Positions 8,898 through 17,369 of a stretch of 39,980 nt of DNA are shown here, piece by piece. The notes beneath the pieces were generated by a model. It ran no database searches and had not been told where the DNA came from. It saw only the letters and a list, made by a program, of their open reading frames with translations. The position numbers and the translations under genes were made by a program. Every line of letters starts with the position of its first letter. The first letter of the stretch is position 1. The stretch spans positions 1 to 39,980 of the forward strand of contig PXQN01000003.1 in assembly GCA_003021305.1 (NCBI GenBank). The letters are read 5' to 3'. The DNA comes from Halobacteriales archaeon QH_10_67_22. Its GTDB lineage: Archaea > Halobacteriota > Halobacteria > Halobacteriales > Haloarculaceae.

Positions 8898-10211
8898 CTA
8901 CTGAGCGAACTCGTCGTCGGTCGGGCGTTCGCGGTCGCCGGGGAACGCCTCGACGGGGACGTTGGTCTGGTCGCCCGAGGCCATGTCCTTGACCGTTATC
9001 TCGTCGTCTTCGAGGTCGCGTTCGCCCACGATGACGACCGTCTCGGCGTCGATCGAGTCGGCGTAGTCCATCTGGGCGCCAAAGGAGCGGCCGGAGACGT
9101 CGGTCTCGACGACGTGGCCGCGCTCGCGCAACTCGCGGGCGATGCGGGCCGCCACCGGGCGGGTGTCGCCGACCTGGAGGACGTAGTAGTCGGAGGTGAT
9201 CCCCTCGCCGGGCCAGGCGTCGTGGACCTGCAAGAGCAGGGGAAGCGTCGAGTTCATCACGCCGATGCCGACGCCGACGGCCGGGGTCGGCTGGCCGCCG
9301 AACGCCTCGATGAGGTGGTCGTAGCGGCCGCCGCCGAAGATAGACCGGGAGACCTCGCCGGAGGCGTCGAAACACTCGAAGACGACGCCGGTGTAATAAT
9401 CCAGCCCCCGGGCGGTCGTCAGCGAGACGTCACAGTACTCCCGGACCCCGAAGTCCTCGGCGGCCGCCAGCACCGCTTCGAGGTTCTCGACGGCCGCCGC
9501 CAGGGCCTCGCTGTCGGCGAAGTCCGTCAGCGCCGAGCGGTCCCGGTCGCCAGCCAGCAACACGTCGTCGAACTCGCGGGCCTGGTCGGCCGAGAGGCCC
9601 GCCTCGACGAGCAGGTCGACGTACTCGGTCTCGTCGACTTTGGCGCGCTTGTCGACCGCCCGGACCGCCGCGGGGACGTCCACGTCGGCGTCGAACGACC
9701 GCAGGAGTTCCCCCAGGATGTCCCGGTGTGAGACACGGAACTCGAACTCGGAGCCGTCGAGGCCGAGCGCGGTCAGCGAGTCGGCGGCGAACGCGAGGAT
9801 TTCGGCGTCGGCGTCGGGGTCACTCGACCCGAAGATGTCGGCGTTGGTCTGGTAGAGCTCGCGATAGCGGCCCTGCTGGACCTGCTCGTAGCGCCAGAAC
9901 GGCCGCGTCGAGAACCACTTCAGGGGTTTCGAGAGCGCCTGCTGTCTGGCGACGACCATCCGGGCGACCGTCGGCGTCAGTTCGGGCGTCAGTGTGACGT
10001 GGCGCCCGCCCCGGTCCTCGAAGTCGTACAGTTCGTCGACGATGTCCTCGCCGCTCTTGTCGGTCCACATCTCGGCCGGTTCCAGCGCGGGCGTCGCCGT
10101 CTCGCGAAAGCCGTACCGGCGAGCGGTCTCCTCGATGGTGTCGATGACCTCGCGCCGGGGAGCCATCTCCGCGGGGTAGAAGTCGGTGAACCCCTTCAGT
10201 CCGTCGTACAT
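8898..10211 (-). CDS. hisS: Histidyl-tRNA synthetase
   Basis: A 437-residue class II synthetase. Visible signatures are motif 2 (WRYEQVQQGRYREL), the HisA segment (ARGLDYYTGVVFE), the HisB segment (GGGRYDHLIEAFGG) and the C-terminal anticodon-binding fold (VVIVGERDLEDDEITVKDM). The ATG at 10211 (MYDGLKGFTDFYPAEM) was preferred to the longer frame because the family starts here and a perfect TTTAAA box lies 26-32 bp upstream (10237-10242). A GGAGG directly against the ATG is too close to act as a ribosome binding site, so the mRNA is probably leaderless. Confidence 0.95.
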   Translation of the reverse strand: MYDGLKGFTDFYPAEMAPRREVIDTIEETARRYGFRETATPALEPAEMWTDKSGEDIVDELYDFEDRGGRHVTLTPELTPTVARMVVARQQALSKPLKWFSTRPFWRYEQVQQGRYRELYQTNADIFGSSDPDADAEILAFAADSLTALGLDGSEFEFRVSHRDILGELLRSFDADVDVPAAVRAVDKRAKVDETEYVDLLVEAGLSADQAREFDDVLLAGDRDRSALTDFADSEALAAAVENLEAVLAAAEDFGVREYCDVSLTTARGLDYYTGVVFECFDASGEVSRSIFGGGRYDHLIEAFGGQPTPAVGVGIGVMNSTLPLLLQVHDAWPGEGITSDYYVLQVGDTRPVAARIARELRERGHVVETDVSGRSFGAQMDYADSIDAETVVIVGERDLEDDEITVKDMASGDQTNVPVEAFPGDRERPTDDEFAQ

Positions 10212-10293
10212 ACCTCCCCGTTCGGGAAGGGGTCGGTTTAAACTGTCCGTCCCCGGACGGCATCGCGACGACACCCCGACGCGCCGGTCACCC

Positions 10294-10635
10294 TCACGAG
10301 GCGACGACGACGAGTTCGGCGTTCGATGCGCCGTCTCTGTACGCGGTGCCGGCGTCCGCCGGCGGTTCGACGGCGACAGTGAGCGTGCCCTCGCGCTGGC
10401 CCGGCCTGAAGTTCACGTCGGTGGCGTCAATGTGCCCCCGGGCCGTTCCGTCCGCGTCCGTGGTGCCGAGCCGCTGGGGTTCCGAGAGGGCGAGGGTCCC
10501 ACTCTCGACGGTCACGTTCGCGCCACCGACAGGCTCGCCGACCTCGGTTTCGACGGTCACGACGACCGGCTCGTCGCGACCGCGACGACGACGATAACGT
10601 ACGCCACTGGTCGCTGCCTCACAGGTCTCCCACAC
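10294..10635 (-). CDS. Small protein with an Ig-like (Big-1 type) domain
   Basis: 113 residues, with GTG start at 10635 (MWETCEAATSGVRYRRRRG). Residues 24-110 show the pattern of a bacterial Ig-like domain: VVVTVETEVGEPVGGANVTV, then TTDADGTARGHI and a final beta strand ending VVVAS. Such domains usually occur in large surface proteins. Here there is no signal peptide and a basic N-terminus, so it may be a fragment of a lost exoprotein. A strong AT-rich TATA region 26-34 bp upstream shows it could still be transcribed. Confidence 0.55.
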   Translation of the reverse strand: MWETCEAATSGVRYRRRRGRDEPVVVTVETEVGEPVGGANVTVESGTLALSEPQRLGTTDADGTARGHIDATDVNFRPGQREGTLTVAVEPPADAGTAYRDGASNAELVVVAS

Positions 10636-10660
10636 CCATGTCGGAAATGGGAGCGTCTTT

Positions 10661-10669
10661 TTATTTAAA
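10661..10669 (-). promoter_or_regulatory. TATA box upstream of the Ig-like gene
   Basis: On the minus strand TTTTAAATAA lies 26-34 bp before the GTG at 10635. It is within the most AT-rich stretch of this gene-dense region (10657-10672). Confidence 0.5.
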
Positions 10670-10695
10670 ATTCGACACGAAACGGCCGGGCGTCG

Positions 10696-11337
10696 CTACC
10701 GCCACCCGGTCACGCGCGACTGCGTGTGCACCGGAAACACGTCGTCGACCGTCTCGGGCCCGTGCTCGGCGGCCAGCAGCGCCCGGAGTTCGGTCTCGTA
10801 GTCGGCGGTCGCCAGGCGTTCGCTCGGGCCGGTCTCCACAGTGAGGAGGCGGTCGGCGAGGGCGTCGACCGCACCCCGCCCGTAGCCCGCCAGCGGCCGG
10901 ACGTACGCCACGCCGTGGCGGTCTTCGAGACTCCGGGCGAACGACCGCTCTATCGCGGGCACCCGGTCGTCGCGTCGCGTCCCGTCGGCGACGGTCGCTA
11001 CGGGTACCCCGTCGACCGTTGTCCGACCTGCGACCGTCTCCAGGGCGTGTTCGTGGACCCGCTGGATCCCCGCACGCGGGTAGCCGTCGGCGACCATCGC
11101 CTCGACGGCCTCGCGGGCGACCGCCTCGTCGAGGTCGACCGTCGCGAACGGCACCGCCAGGGCCGCGGCCGCGTCCCGTGCGACGTCGGCAGGAGCGACT
11201 CGCTGGCGGTTCGCTCCCCGGGGCTCGCGCGAGAGGCCGAACGTGCAGTGACAGGCGACGACGTCGTAGAACGGTTCGAGGAGGCGGGCGGCCAGGGCCG
11301 AGTCCTTGCCGGCGCTGAACAGGACCGCGACCGCCAT
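10696..11337 (-). CDS. PP-loop ATP pyrophosphatase-like protein (DUF7411 type)
   Basis: A 213-residue protein whose N-terminus MAVAVLFSAGKDSALAARLL contains the PP-loop SxGKDS (residues 8-13), the ATP-pyrophosphatase signature of N-type enzymes that adenylate a substrate. A Cys-x-Cys-like CHCTFG follows at about residue 30. The family is found as an uncharacterised haloarchaeal group; the substrate is unknown, and a tRNA or nucleotide modification role is inference from the fold. Its ATG directly abuts the PDCD5 stop, so it is the last gene of an S19e-PDCD5-PP-loop cluster. Confidence 0.8.
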   Translation of the reverse strand: MAVAVLFSAGKDSALAARLLEPFYDVVACHCTFGLSREPRGANRQRVAPADVARDAAAALAVPFATVDLDEAVAREAVEAMVADGYPRAGIQRVHEHALETVAGRTTVDGVPVATVADGTRRDDRVPAIERSFARSLEDRHGVAYVRPLAGYGRGAVDALADRLLTVETGPSERLATADYETELRALLAAEHGPETVDDVFPVHTQSRVTGWR

Positions 11338-11691
11338 CTACCGGCGGCGGATGTCGAAACTCTTCTCGTCGGGTTTGAGCTCTTCGAGGAGTTTTTTCAT
11401 CTTCTCCTCGTCGATTTTCCCCTGGATGCGCCCGCTCTGGGCGAGGCCGAGCACCTGCTGTTCGACGCGCTCGCCGAAGTCGGGTTTGGACATCTTGACC
11501 GTGTTCAGGCGTTTGCGCGCGCCGTCGGTCAGGTGCTGGCGCAGGAGTGCCTTCTTTTTGGCCTCCATCTGCTCGCGCTGGGCCTCGCGGGCCTCCTCGG
11601 CGCCCTGGCCTTGGCCTTGCTCGTTCTGTAGCTGGTCCATCTTCTCCTGGCGGAGTTTCTCGAGTTCCTCGTCGCTGGGCTCACCGCTCAT
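11338..11691 (-). CDS. PDCD5-family DNA-binding protein
   Basis: A 117-residue charged helical protein starting [18 protein letters not shown]. It has the Gln/Glu-rich helix ([20 protein letters not shown]) and the conserved core ([17 protein letters not shown] and [18 protein letters not shown]) followed by [14 protein letters not shown] of the archaeal/eukaryotic PDCD5 family. Archaeal members bind double-stranded DNA; the cell role is not established. It lies 45 bp downstream of the S19e gene, an arrangement common in archaea. Confidence 0.95.
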   Translation of the reverse strand: MSGEPSDEELEKLRQEKMDQLQNEQGQGQGAEEAREAQREQMEAKKKALLRQHLTDGARKRLNTVKMSKPDFGERVEQQVLGLAQSGRIQGKIDEEKMKKLLEELKPDEKSFDIRRR

Positions 11692-11736
11692 GGACGGAAA
11701 TAGTCGGCTCCCCCGGAAAACGATTTCGGAGGGGGT

Positions 11737-12198
11737 CTATGCGTAGCGTTCGAGTTCGGGGCGGTCGAGGTCTTCGAGGACTTCGTCGGCAACCTCGTCG
11801 AGGAGGCTCTCGCCGGCGGGCGTGATGCGGCGACCCTCGCCCTCGGCAGTCTGGACGTAGCCGGCGTCTTCCAGCTGCTGGAGCGCGGTCCGGATGATCT
11901 TGCCGCTGCCGTCGGTCGACTTCTCGGGGCGGACGCGGTAGCGGTTCGAGCCCTGTTTCGCGCCGCCGTAGGTCGTCCGGAGCGAGCCGACGCCGACAGG
12001 GCTGTCGACGGCAACCTTCCGGAGGAGGCTGGCCGCGCGGCGCCGCCAGAAGTCCTCCTGTTCGGGGGGCAGTTCGCGACTGACGCCGGTCTTTGCGAAC
12101 TCGAACCAGTCGGGCTCCGAGACGGCGCCCTCGTCGGCGAGACGCTCGGCAACCGCGTCGACGAGGTCCGTTGCAGGCACGTCGTAGAGTGTCGTCAT
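11737..12198 (-). CDS. rps19e: 30S ribosomal protein S19e
   Basis: A 153-residue small-subunit protein. The start MTTLYDVPATDLVDAVAERL and the segments WFEFAKTGVSRELPPEQEDF, VGSLRTTYGGAKQGSNRYRV and ALQQLEDAGYVQ are the full S19e pattern. ATG at 12198 was chosen because the family N-terminus starts there; the longer frame upstream runs into a family B element. PDCD5 follows in the same direction. Confidence 0.97.
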   Translation of the reverse strand: MTTLYDVPATDLVDAVAERLADEGAVSEPDWFEFAKTGVSRELPPEQEDFWRRRAASLLRKVAVDSPVGVGSLRTTYGGAKQGSNRYRVRPEKSTDGSGKIIRTALQQLEDAGYVQTAEGEGRRITPAGESLLDEVADEVLEDLDRPELERYA

Positions 12199-12272
12199 TG
12201 CCGTGACCTTCCGGATGGCGTCATTTAAGCGCATCGTTCGGTCGTCACCGGCGGCGCGCCGGGCGCCAATTA

Positions 12273-12381
12273 TACTGTCGGACACAAGCAAGTCGACACT
12301 CGATACTTCGGTTGGCGGTCTCCGAGACGTCTCGATGGTGAACCACCGACGAGCGTGTTCACGTACTTGTGTCCGACAGTA
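12273..12381 (-). mobile_element. Family B palindromic element, copy B1
   Basis: A 109-bp element TACTGTCGGACACAAG...CTTGTGTCCGACAGTA with a palindromic centre around CGAGACGTCTCG. It is in the orientation with CAAGTCGACACTCG first. The flanks are TTA (left) and TCA (right), a one-base mismatch from a TNA duplication. It lies between the S19e start and the UPF0104 gene stop. Confidence 0.85.
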
Positions 12382-12433
12382 TCAGAGGCGGTCGCGTCGA
12401 ACGACACAGGTGAGCGGTCGCGCCGGGCGCCAG

Positions 12434-13456
12434 TTAGAGGCGGGCGGTCGCACCGAGTGCGACGGCGACGCCGCCGCCCAGGACCGTCGGGAAGACGTAC
12501 GTCGCGCCCCGGTGGACGAGGACGCCGGTGAGGGCCACGCTGGGCGGGAGCGCGGTCAGCGAGACGAGCAACACGCCGATGACCGTCTCGACGCCGCCGA
12601 GTCCGCCCGGGAGCGGCGTGATCCCCGCGATGGCGCCGACCGGAACGACGAGCAACACGACCCAGAACGGGACGGGGTCACCCAGTGCCGCGAGCGACAG
12701 CCACAGCGAGGTACACATCGCCAGCCAGCCGAGCCCGGAGAACCCGACCGCCGTGACCAGCGTCGCCCGGTCGCCGGCGACCCGGTCGATGGCGTCGAAG
12801 AACGTCTCGATGCGTGCCGCGACGTCGGCGGCCGTCGGTGGCGTCGTCTTCGGGATCACCCGCCCGAACGTCCGGACGACGGGCGTCGCGGTGCGGACGA
12901 CCCCCGCCTCCAGTTCGAACCGGTAGCGCCAGCCGAGATACGCCGCCAGGGGCGTCCCGACCGCCAGCACGGCGACGGCGACCGCCGCGAACCGGAGGTC
13001 CTGCCCGAGTTGGACGGTGCTCGCCAGCGCGAACGTCAGTCCGGTGACCGCGAACGCGACCGTCGGGACGAAGTGGATGGCGTCGACCGAGGCGATCGCC
13101 GCCAGCCCGGTTTCGTATTCGCGGTCGGTCGCCCGCAAGATGAGGTAGGCGCTGACCGGTTCGCCCCCGGCCTGGCCGAACGGCGTGACGTTGTTGGCGA
13201 AGACGGCGCCGGCGAACACCAGCGTCCCCATCGGGACGGAGACCGGCGCGTCCAGCGCGGCCAGGACCGTCCGCAGCGCCAGTCCCCACAGCACGAGCCA
13301 GCAGGCGGCCACGCCGAGGATCGCGAGCAGGTAGGCCGGGCGGATGTCCCTGACGGCGTCGATGACGCCGTCGATACCGACGACCCAGACCAGCGCGGCG
13401 AGGACGAGCGCCGCACCGACAAACCCCGCCAGCGTGGCCCACCTGCCGCCGTCCAT
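12434..13456 (-). CDS. UPF0104/flippase-like integral membrane protein
   Basis: A 340-residue protein with about eight to nine membrane segments, starting MDGGRWATLAGFVGAALVLA. The conserved FANNVTPFGQAGGEPVSAYL and the C-terminal ITPLPGGLGGVETVIG are the signature of the UPF0104/AglD-LPG synthase membrane family (flippase-like domain). Family members are thought to handle lipid-linked substrates; the substrate here is unknown. The ATG at 13456 is placed before the first membrane helix; the longer upstream frame has no membrane character. It is divergent from thiL with 94 bp between. Confidence 0.88.
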   Translation of the reverse strand: MDGGRWATLAGFVGAALVLAALVWVVGIDGVIDAVRDIRPAYLLAILGVAACWLVLWGLALRTVLAALDAPVSVPMGTLVFAGAVFANNVTPFGQAGGEPVSAYLILRATDREYETGLAAIASVDAIHFVPTVAFAVTGLTFALASTVQLGQDLRFAAVAVAVLAVGTPLAAYLGWRYRFELEAGVVRTATPVVRTFGRVIPKTTPPTAADVAARIETFFDAIDRVAGDRATLVTAVGFSGLGWLAMCTSLWLSLAALGDPVPFWVVLLVVPVGAIAGITPLPGGLGGVETVIGVLLVSLTALPPSVALTGVLVHRGATYVFPTVLGGGVAVALGATARL

Positions 13457-13550
13457 GTCCCGGTGGTCGGCGACCGACGGTTTCAACCCACCGAACCCGG
13501 ATCCCCGGCACAGACCGAGCCGTTTTCCCGCCGCCGTGTCAACGCCGGAT

Positions 13551-14417
13551 ATGGACGAACGGACGGCCCTGGGGATGCTGGCCGAGCGGCTGCCGGCGGC
13601 GGGCGACGACGCCGCCGTCGTTGACGGCCAGGTGATCACGACGGACATGCTCCACGAGCGGACGGACTTCCCCGAGGGGACGACCCGGTACACGGCCGGG
13701 TGGCGAGCGGTCGGCGCGTCGCTGTCGGACGTCGCCGCGATGGGCGCGGGGGCGACGGCCGCCGTCGCGGCCTACGGCGCGCCGACCTTCGAGGCCGACG
13801 ACCTCGGCGCGTTCGTCGACGGCGCCTCTGACGTCTGTGAGCGCGTCGGCGGGGCGTACGTCGGCGGCGACCTCGACGACCACGACGAGTTCACCGTCGC
13901 GACCACGGCCCTCGGTACGACCACCGACCCCGTCCGGCGCTCGGGGGCGACTCCGGGCGAGGCGGTCTGTGTCACCGGGACGCTCGGCCGGAGCGGCGCG
14001 GCACTGGAGCTGTTCGGGGCCGGCGACCACGAGCGCGCCAACGACCTGTTCCGGTTCGAGCCCCGCGTCGAGGCCGGACAGGTCCTCGCCGACCACGCCA
14101 CGGCGATGCTCGATTCGAGCGACGGACTCGCACGGTCGCTCCACCAGCTCGGTGCGGCCAGCGACTGCGGCGTCGCGGTCGAGTCGCCGCTCCCGGTCGA
14201 CGCCGTCGTCGAGGAAGTCGCCGACGACGAAACACGGCGACGGGAACTGGGTGTCTTCTTCGGCGAGGACTTCGAACTGGTCTGTACGCTGCCGGCGGAG
14301 TCGGTCGATACCGCGCGGGCGGATCTGTCGGTCGGTCTGACGAGGATCGGGACAGTCGTCGAGAGCGGCCTCACGCTCGATGGCGAACCGTTGCCCGACC
14401 GGGGCTACACGCACTAA
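13551..14417 (+). CDS. thiL: Thiamine-monophosphate kinase
   Basis: A 288-residue kinase that phosphorylates thiamine monophosphate to thiamine pyrophosphate. ThiL motifs are seen in order: GDDAAVV (residues 18-24), TTDMLHERTDF, VGASLSDVAAMGA, VGGDLDDHDE, MLDSSDGLARSL and the C-terminal GEDFELVCTLP. ATG at 13551 (MDERTALGMLAERLP) is the start of the family alignment. No TPP riboswitch-like structure is seen in the 94-bp upstream gap. It converges on the H-NOX-like gene, with 37 bp between the stops. Confidence 0.94.
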   Translation: MDERTALGMLAERLPAAGDDAAVVDGQVITTDMLHERTDFPEGTTRYTAGWRAVGASLSDVAAMGAGATAAVAAYGAPTFEADDLGAFVDGASDVCERVGGAYVGGDLDDHDEFTVATTALGTTTDPVRRSGATPGEAVCVTGTLGRSGAALELFGAGDHERANDLFRFEPRVEAGQVLADHATAMLDSSDGLARSLHQLGAASDCGVAVESPLPVDAVVEEVADDETRRRELGVFFGEDFELVCTLPAESVDTARADLSVGLTRIGTVVESGLTLDGEPLPDRGYTH

Positions 14418-14454
14418 AAGGGGGCTCCGGTGGCCGAAACCCGTCGAGAACCGA

Positions 14455-15057
14455 CTACACTTCCTGGCTGGCGGCGTCGGTCTCGGGCACGTCCTCGGAG
14501 GAGCCCACTTCGGTGGCGTCGGTGACCACCAGCCGACAGGTCTCGTCGCCGTCTTTCAAACAAGAGGCCTCGTCGATCTCCAGGGGCGTCCCGTAGTAGT
14601 CGCCGACGCCCTCGATCATCCCCCACGCGAGTTCACAGAGGTACCGGTCCGAGGTGTAGATGACGACGACCCGATGGTCGCCGATGCGGTCGGTCGCCAG
14701 TTCTGGCGGCGTGAACGTCACGTCGTCGCGACGACGGAGCGACTCGTGGATCGTCTCCTCGACGTTTTCGATCATGTCCAGGGCGTCCCAGTCGTCGTCG
14801 AAGTAGACCCGTTCGTAGAGGTCCGCCAGCGACTCGAAGAGGTACCGGCCGAACTCGCGCTGGAGCGCCGGGCCGTCCATCCCGAAGTCGTCGACGAGCA
14901 CCCCGTAGATGGCCAGGAACTCCTCGTCGGGGTACTCTTCCATCCGGGAGTAGATAGTGCGATCGACCCCCGCCCGGTTTCTGACTTCCCGCCACGTATC
15001 GTTCCCCTCCTGGTCCCGTATGAACGACTGGAGACCGGACATCACGACCCCGTGCAT
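14455..15057 (-). CDS. H-NOX-like haem NO-binding protein
   Basis: 200 residues, stand-alone. The start MHGVVMSGLQSFIRDQEGND matches the H-NOX (HNOB) N-terminus. The proximal haem ligand candidate is His104 (ETIHESL), followed by Pro117-Pro118 and the haem-propionate motif Tyr134-x-Ser136-x-Arg138 (YTSDR), each at the expected spacing. The C-terminal part (CELAWGMIEGVGDYYGTPL, Cys166 and Cys174) also resembles 4VR domains, a related fold. H-NOX proteins sense NO or O2 and normally control a kinase, cyclase or chemoreceptor, but no partner is next to this gene. A palindromic GTTTTGAAAAC (15079-15089) lies in the TATA position. Confidence 0.82.
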   Translation of the reverse strand: MHGVVMSGLQSFIRDQEGNDTWREVRNRAGVDRTIYSRMEEYPDEEFLAIYGVLVDDFGMDGPALQREFGRYLFESLADLYERVYFDDDWDALDMIENVEETIHESLRRRDDVTFTPPELATDRIGDHRVVVIYTSDRYLCELAWGMIEGVGDYYGTPLEIDEASCLKDGDETCRLVVTDATEVGSSEDVPETDAASQEV

Positions 15058-15171
15058 TACCGGGAACTATCTCCAGTCGTTTTGAAAACCTTTCGGGATG
15101 ACACGAAAACTGTCTTCGGTGTGACCCGACCGCCGGCCACACGGGGGACCGGTCGCCGGTCAGTCTATATG

Positions 15172-16449
15172 TCACACTGAGATTATCTCGATCGGGACCG
15201 GCGTGAAACAGAGCAGTCCGAGCACGAGCGTCAGGACGCCCAGCGCTTTGCGCCTGGCGTCGACCGGGTCGTCGCGGACGGGCGTCGCCGGGCCGGCGTA
15301 GGCCAGCGCGATCGCGATGACGCCCCAGAACGCCCAGAGGACGACCGCGTTCGTAGCGTCGCGGGCGACGTAGACGTACCCCGCGAGGGCGAACAGTCCG
15401 GCCGGGACGGCCGCGGCGACGGTCTCCTGGCGCGGCCCGAGCACCGCCCGGACGACGTGGCCGCCGTCGAACTGGCCGACCGGCAACAGGTTGAGAAACG
15501 TCACGAACATCCCGACCCAGCCGCCGAAGATGACGGGATTGGCCGCAAGCGTCGGGTCCTCGTAGGACAGCGGCTGACCGGTCACGACAGCCAGCCCCTG
15601 CAACAGCAGCGGATAGTTGAACCGGAAGGCGGTGGTCGACTGGCTGTCGAGGACCCGTTCGGGAACCGTGATCGGGTCCAGTGACAGCCCGATGACCGTC
15701 ACCACGACGGTCGCGACGAGACCGGCCAGCGGTCCCGCGGCACCGATGTCGAACAGCGCCTTCCGGCTCGGGATCCGGCCACGCATCCGGATGACCGCGC
15801 CCATCGTCCCGATCAGCGACGGGAAGGGGATGAAATAGGGCAGGCTGGCGTCGACGTCGTAGTAGCGGATCATCACGTAGTGACCCATCTCGTGGACGGC
15901 CAGCACGCCCAGGATGGCGGCCGCGAACGGCCAGGCCGAAAGCAGGTCCAGCGGCCCCGTCACCTGGATGTAGTACCACTGGGTGCCCACCAGCAGCGTC
16001 GAGAGTACCGTAACGACGAAAAAGACCAGGTTCGTCCACGGAATGCCGTCGATGTGAGGGCCCCGGGGCTCGGCGACGAGCACGTACTGGGAGCGAGCGG
16101 GACCGACGGGCGACCCCGCGCCGTTCGGTTCGAGCGACGCCCCCCGTGGGGACGCTCCGGGCCCCAGTTCCGACCCGGACGGTTCGACCGTCAGGTCCGA
16201 GTCTGTCGGTTCGCCGGCCGAACGCGTCTCGTCGAGCGAGACGTCGACCTGCGCGCGGGTCGACAGTGACACCTCGTAGCCGGCGTCGTGAAACAGCGGC
16301 CACAGTTCGCGTTCGAGGGCCCCAACCGACGTCTGTGGCGTGCCGAGATAGTAGACCGTGTCGTCGTGTGTCCGTACGTCGGCGACGCGAAACGTGGTGC
16401 CGACCTCCGTCGCCGACGGCGGGTCGGCCGACGTGGACCCCTCACTCAT
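15172..16449 (-). CDS. Site-2 protease-like M50 membrane metallopeptidase
   Basis: 425 residues. Residues 1-130 are a soluble N-terminal domain, followed by about six to seven membrane helices. The zinc site is HEMGH (residues 186-190) inside helix 2 and LNLLPVGQFDGGH (319-331) with Asp328 as third ligand, the hallmark of M50 intramembrane proteases. Target proteins are unknown. The start MSEGSTSADPPS at 16449 was chosen because TATAAAT lies 26-32 bp upstream. The 248 bp upstream to the next gene contain only this promoter. Confidence 0.9.
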   Translation of the reverse strand: MSEGSTSADPPSATEVGTTFRVADVRTHDDTVYYLGTPQTSVGALERELWPLFHDAGYEVSLSTRAQVDVSLDETRSAGEPTDSDLTVEPSGSELGPGASPRGASLEPNGAGSPVGPARSQYVLVAEPRGPHIDGIPWTNLVFFVVTVLSTLLVGTQWYYIQVTGPLDLLSAWPFAAAILGVLAVHEMGHYVMIRYYDVDASLPYFIPFPSLIGTMGAVIRMRGRIPSRKALFDIGAAGPLAGLVATVVVTVIGLSLDPITVPERVLDSQSTTAFRFNYPLLLQGLAVVTGQPLSYEDPTLAANPVIFGGWVGMFVTFLNLLPVGQFDGGHVVRAVLGPRQETVAAAVPAGLFALAGYVYVARDATNAVVLWAFWGVIAIALAYAGPATPVRDDPVDARRKALGVLTLVLGLLCFTPVPIEIISV

Positions 16450-16697
16450 CGCCCGATGGTACGGGCCTGCCTGGTATAAATCCCGGGACAGGGAGCCGAC
16501 GGACGTCGGATACCGGCCGAATTCCGAACCGCCGGCCTGAGAGACGACACGCTCCGATAGCGAGTGAGCACACGAACAGGGGGCCGAAAACGGGCGGACC
16601 GCGATGTCCCCGAAGGGGGTGCAGGGGAGCCAGGGGCGCGAAATTCCGATGCGTCGGGGACAGTACACCGGAGGTGTCCGGGGGACTCGGGCGGCGG

Positions 16698-16946
16698 TCA
16701 GGCAGTCTCGACGCGCCACGTGGTAGCGCTCGTGTACGACCACTTCTCGACGTGCAGGTCCGAGGCCGAGTCGCGGATCTTGACCATCAGCGCACCGATC
16801 TCCTTGGGCGAGAGGCCGACCTCGTCGGCGATGAACTTGCTCTTGAAGTACATCTCGCCGTCCTCGGCCTTCTGCTCGAGATACGAGCGGAGTCGCTGTT
16901 CCTTCGTTGGCTCGTCGTCGCCGGAGGGCTTGAACATCGAACTCAT
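16698..16946 (-). CDS. Small winged-helix-like protein (DUF7123 type)
   Basis: An 82-residue protein starting MSSMFKPSGDDEPTKEQRLR. The region RSYLEQKAEDGEMYFKSKFI, ADEVGLSPKEIGALMVKIRD and the C-terminal beta-hairpin WSYTSATTWRVETA read as a small winged helix-turn-helix, common in haloarchaea. A DNA-binding role is inferred. Unlike most genes here it has a leader with a Shine-Dalgarno-like GAGGTG five bases before the ATG and TTTATATT 35-42 bp upstream. Confidence 0.78.
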   Translation of the reverse strand: MSSMFKPSGDDEPTKEQRLRSYLEQKAEDGEMYFKSKFIADEVGLSPKEIGALMVKIRDSASDLHVEKWSYTSATTWRVETA

Positions 16947-17110
16947 GTTGACACCTCACCACTGCCTCTGTTCGGGACCCCAATATAAAGAGCGGAATCT
17001 TCGGGTTGCTTCGTGTCGTTTCAGTCATGAACAGCGAAAAAAGCGGTGGTCCAGGTATTTCAGAACGTTTCAAAAGCCGTCCAGACGTTTTATAATCGGT
17101 TCTAAGAGTT

Positions 17111-17179
17111 CTATTTATATTCCGACTGCCAGGAAATAAGGTGTCAACGATGGGTGAGCCTGAGCGGATACCTCGGTAA
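17111..17179 (+). promoter_or_regulatory. Promoter-like unit with a nine-codon open frame
   Basis: CTATTTATATTCC (17111-17123) is followed by AAGGTGTCAAC and an ATG at 17150 that opens MGEPERIPR and stops at 17179. The same pair of elements, TTTATATT and GGTGTCAAC, precedes the DUF7123-type gene on the other strand, so this may be a duplicated promoter and leader whose gene has been lost, or a leader peptide. Confidence 0.35.
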
Positions 17180-17228
17180 TATTCGCCGCAGTTCACGGGG
17201 AGATGTCGTGTAGCGTGGCGCCACGTCA

Positions 17229-17308
17229 TAGTGATTATTGTAGGTCTGTTCCGGATCGACCGCACGACTGCGTGCAGTCGTACCGGTAAATCGCTACAAT
17301 AATCACTA
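17229..17308 (-). mobile_element. Family C palindromic element, copy C2
   Basis: 80 bp, TAGTGATTATTGT...ACAATAATCACTA, reverse orientation (GGTCTGTTCC first), with direct repeat TCA/TCA. It lies 61 bp upstream of the pyrH start, outside the pyrH TATA box. Confidence 0.88.
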
Positions 17309-17369
17309 TCAGTCCCGGGACAGTGGTCCTTGACAACCCTTAAGACGGCATCGTGGTAACCCCGTCCCA

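Larger units (their letters stand above)
16947..17369. other. 423-bp intergenic region before pyrH
   Basis: It holds the promoter of the DUF7123-type gene (TATA near 16982), an AT-rich segment with a second promoter-like unit and a nine-codon frame (17111-17179), the family C element C2 and the pyrH TATA box CCCTTAAG (17337-17344, 26-33 bp before the pyrH ATG). No longer gene is supported. Confidence 0.6.

Noticed and set aside
13457-13550. A TPP riboswitch upstream of thiL
   Set aside because: The 94-bp gap has no CUGAGA-type conserved core and no suitable stems.
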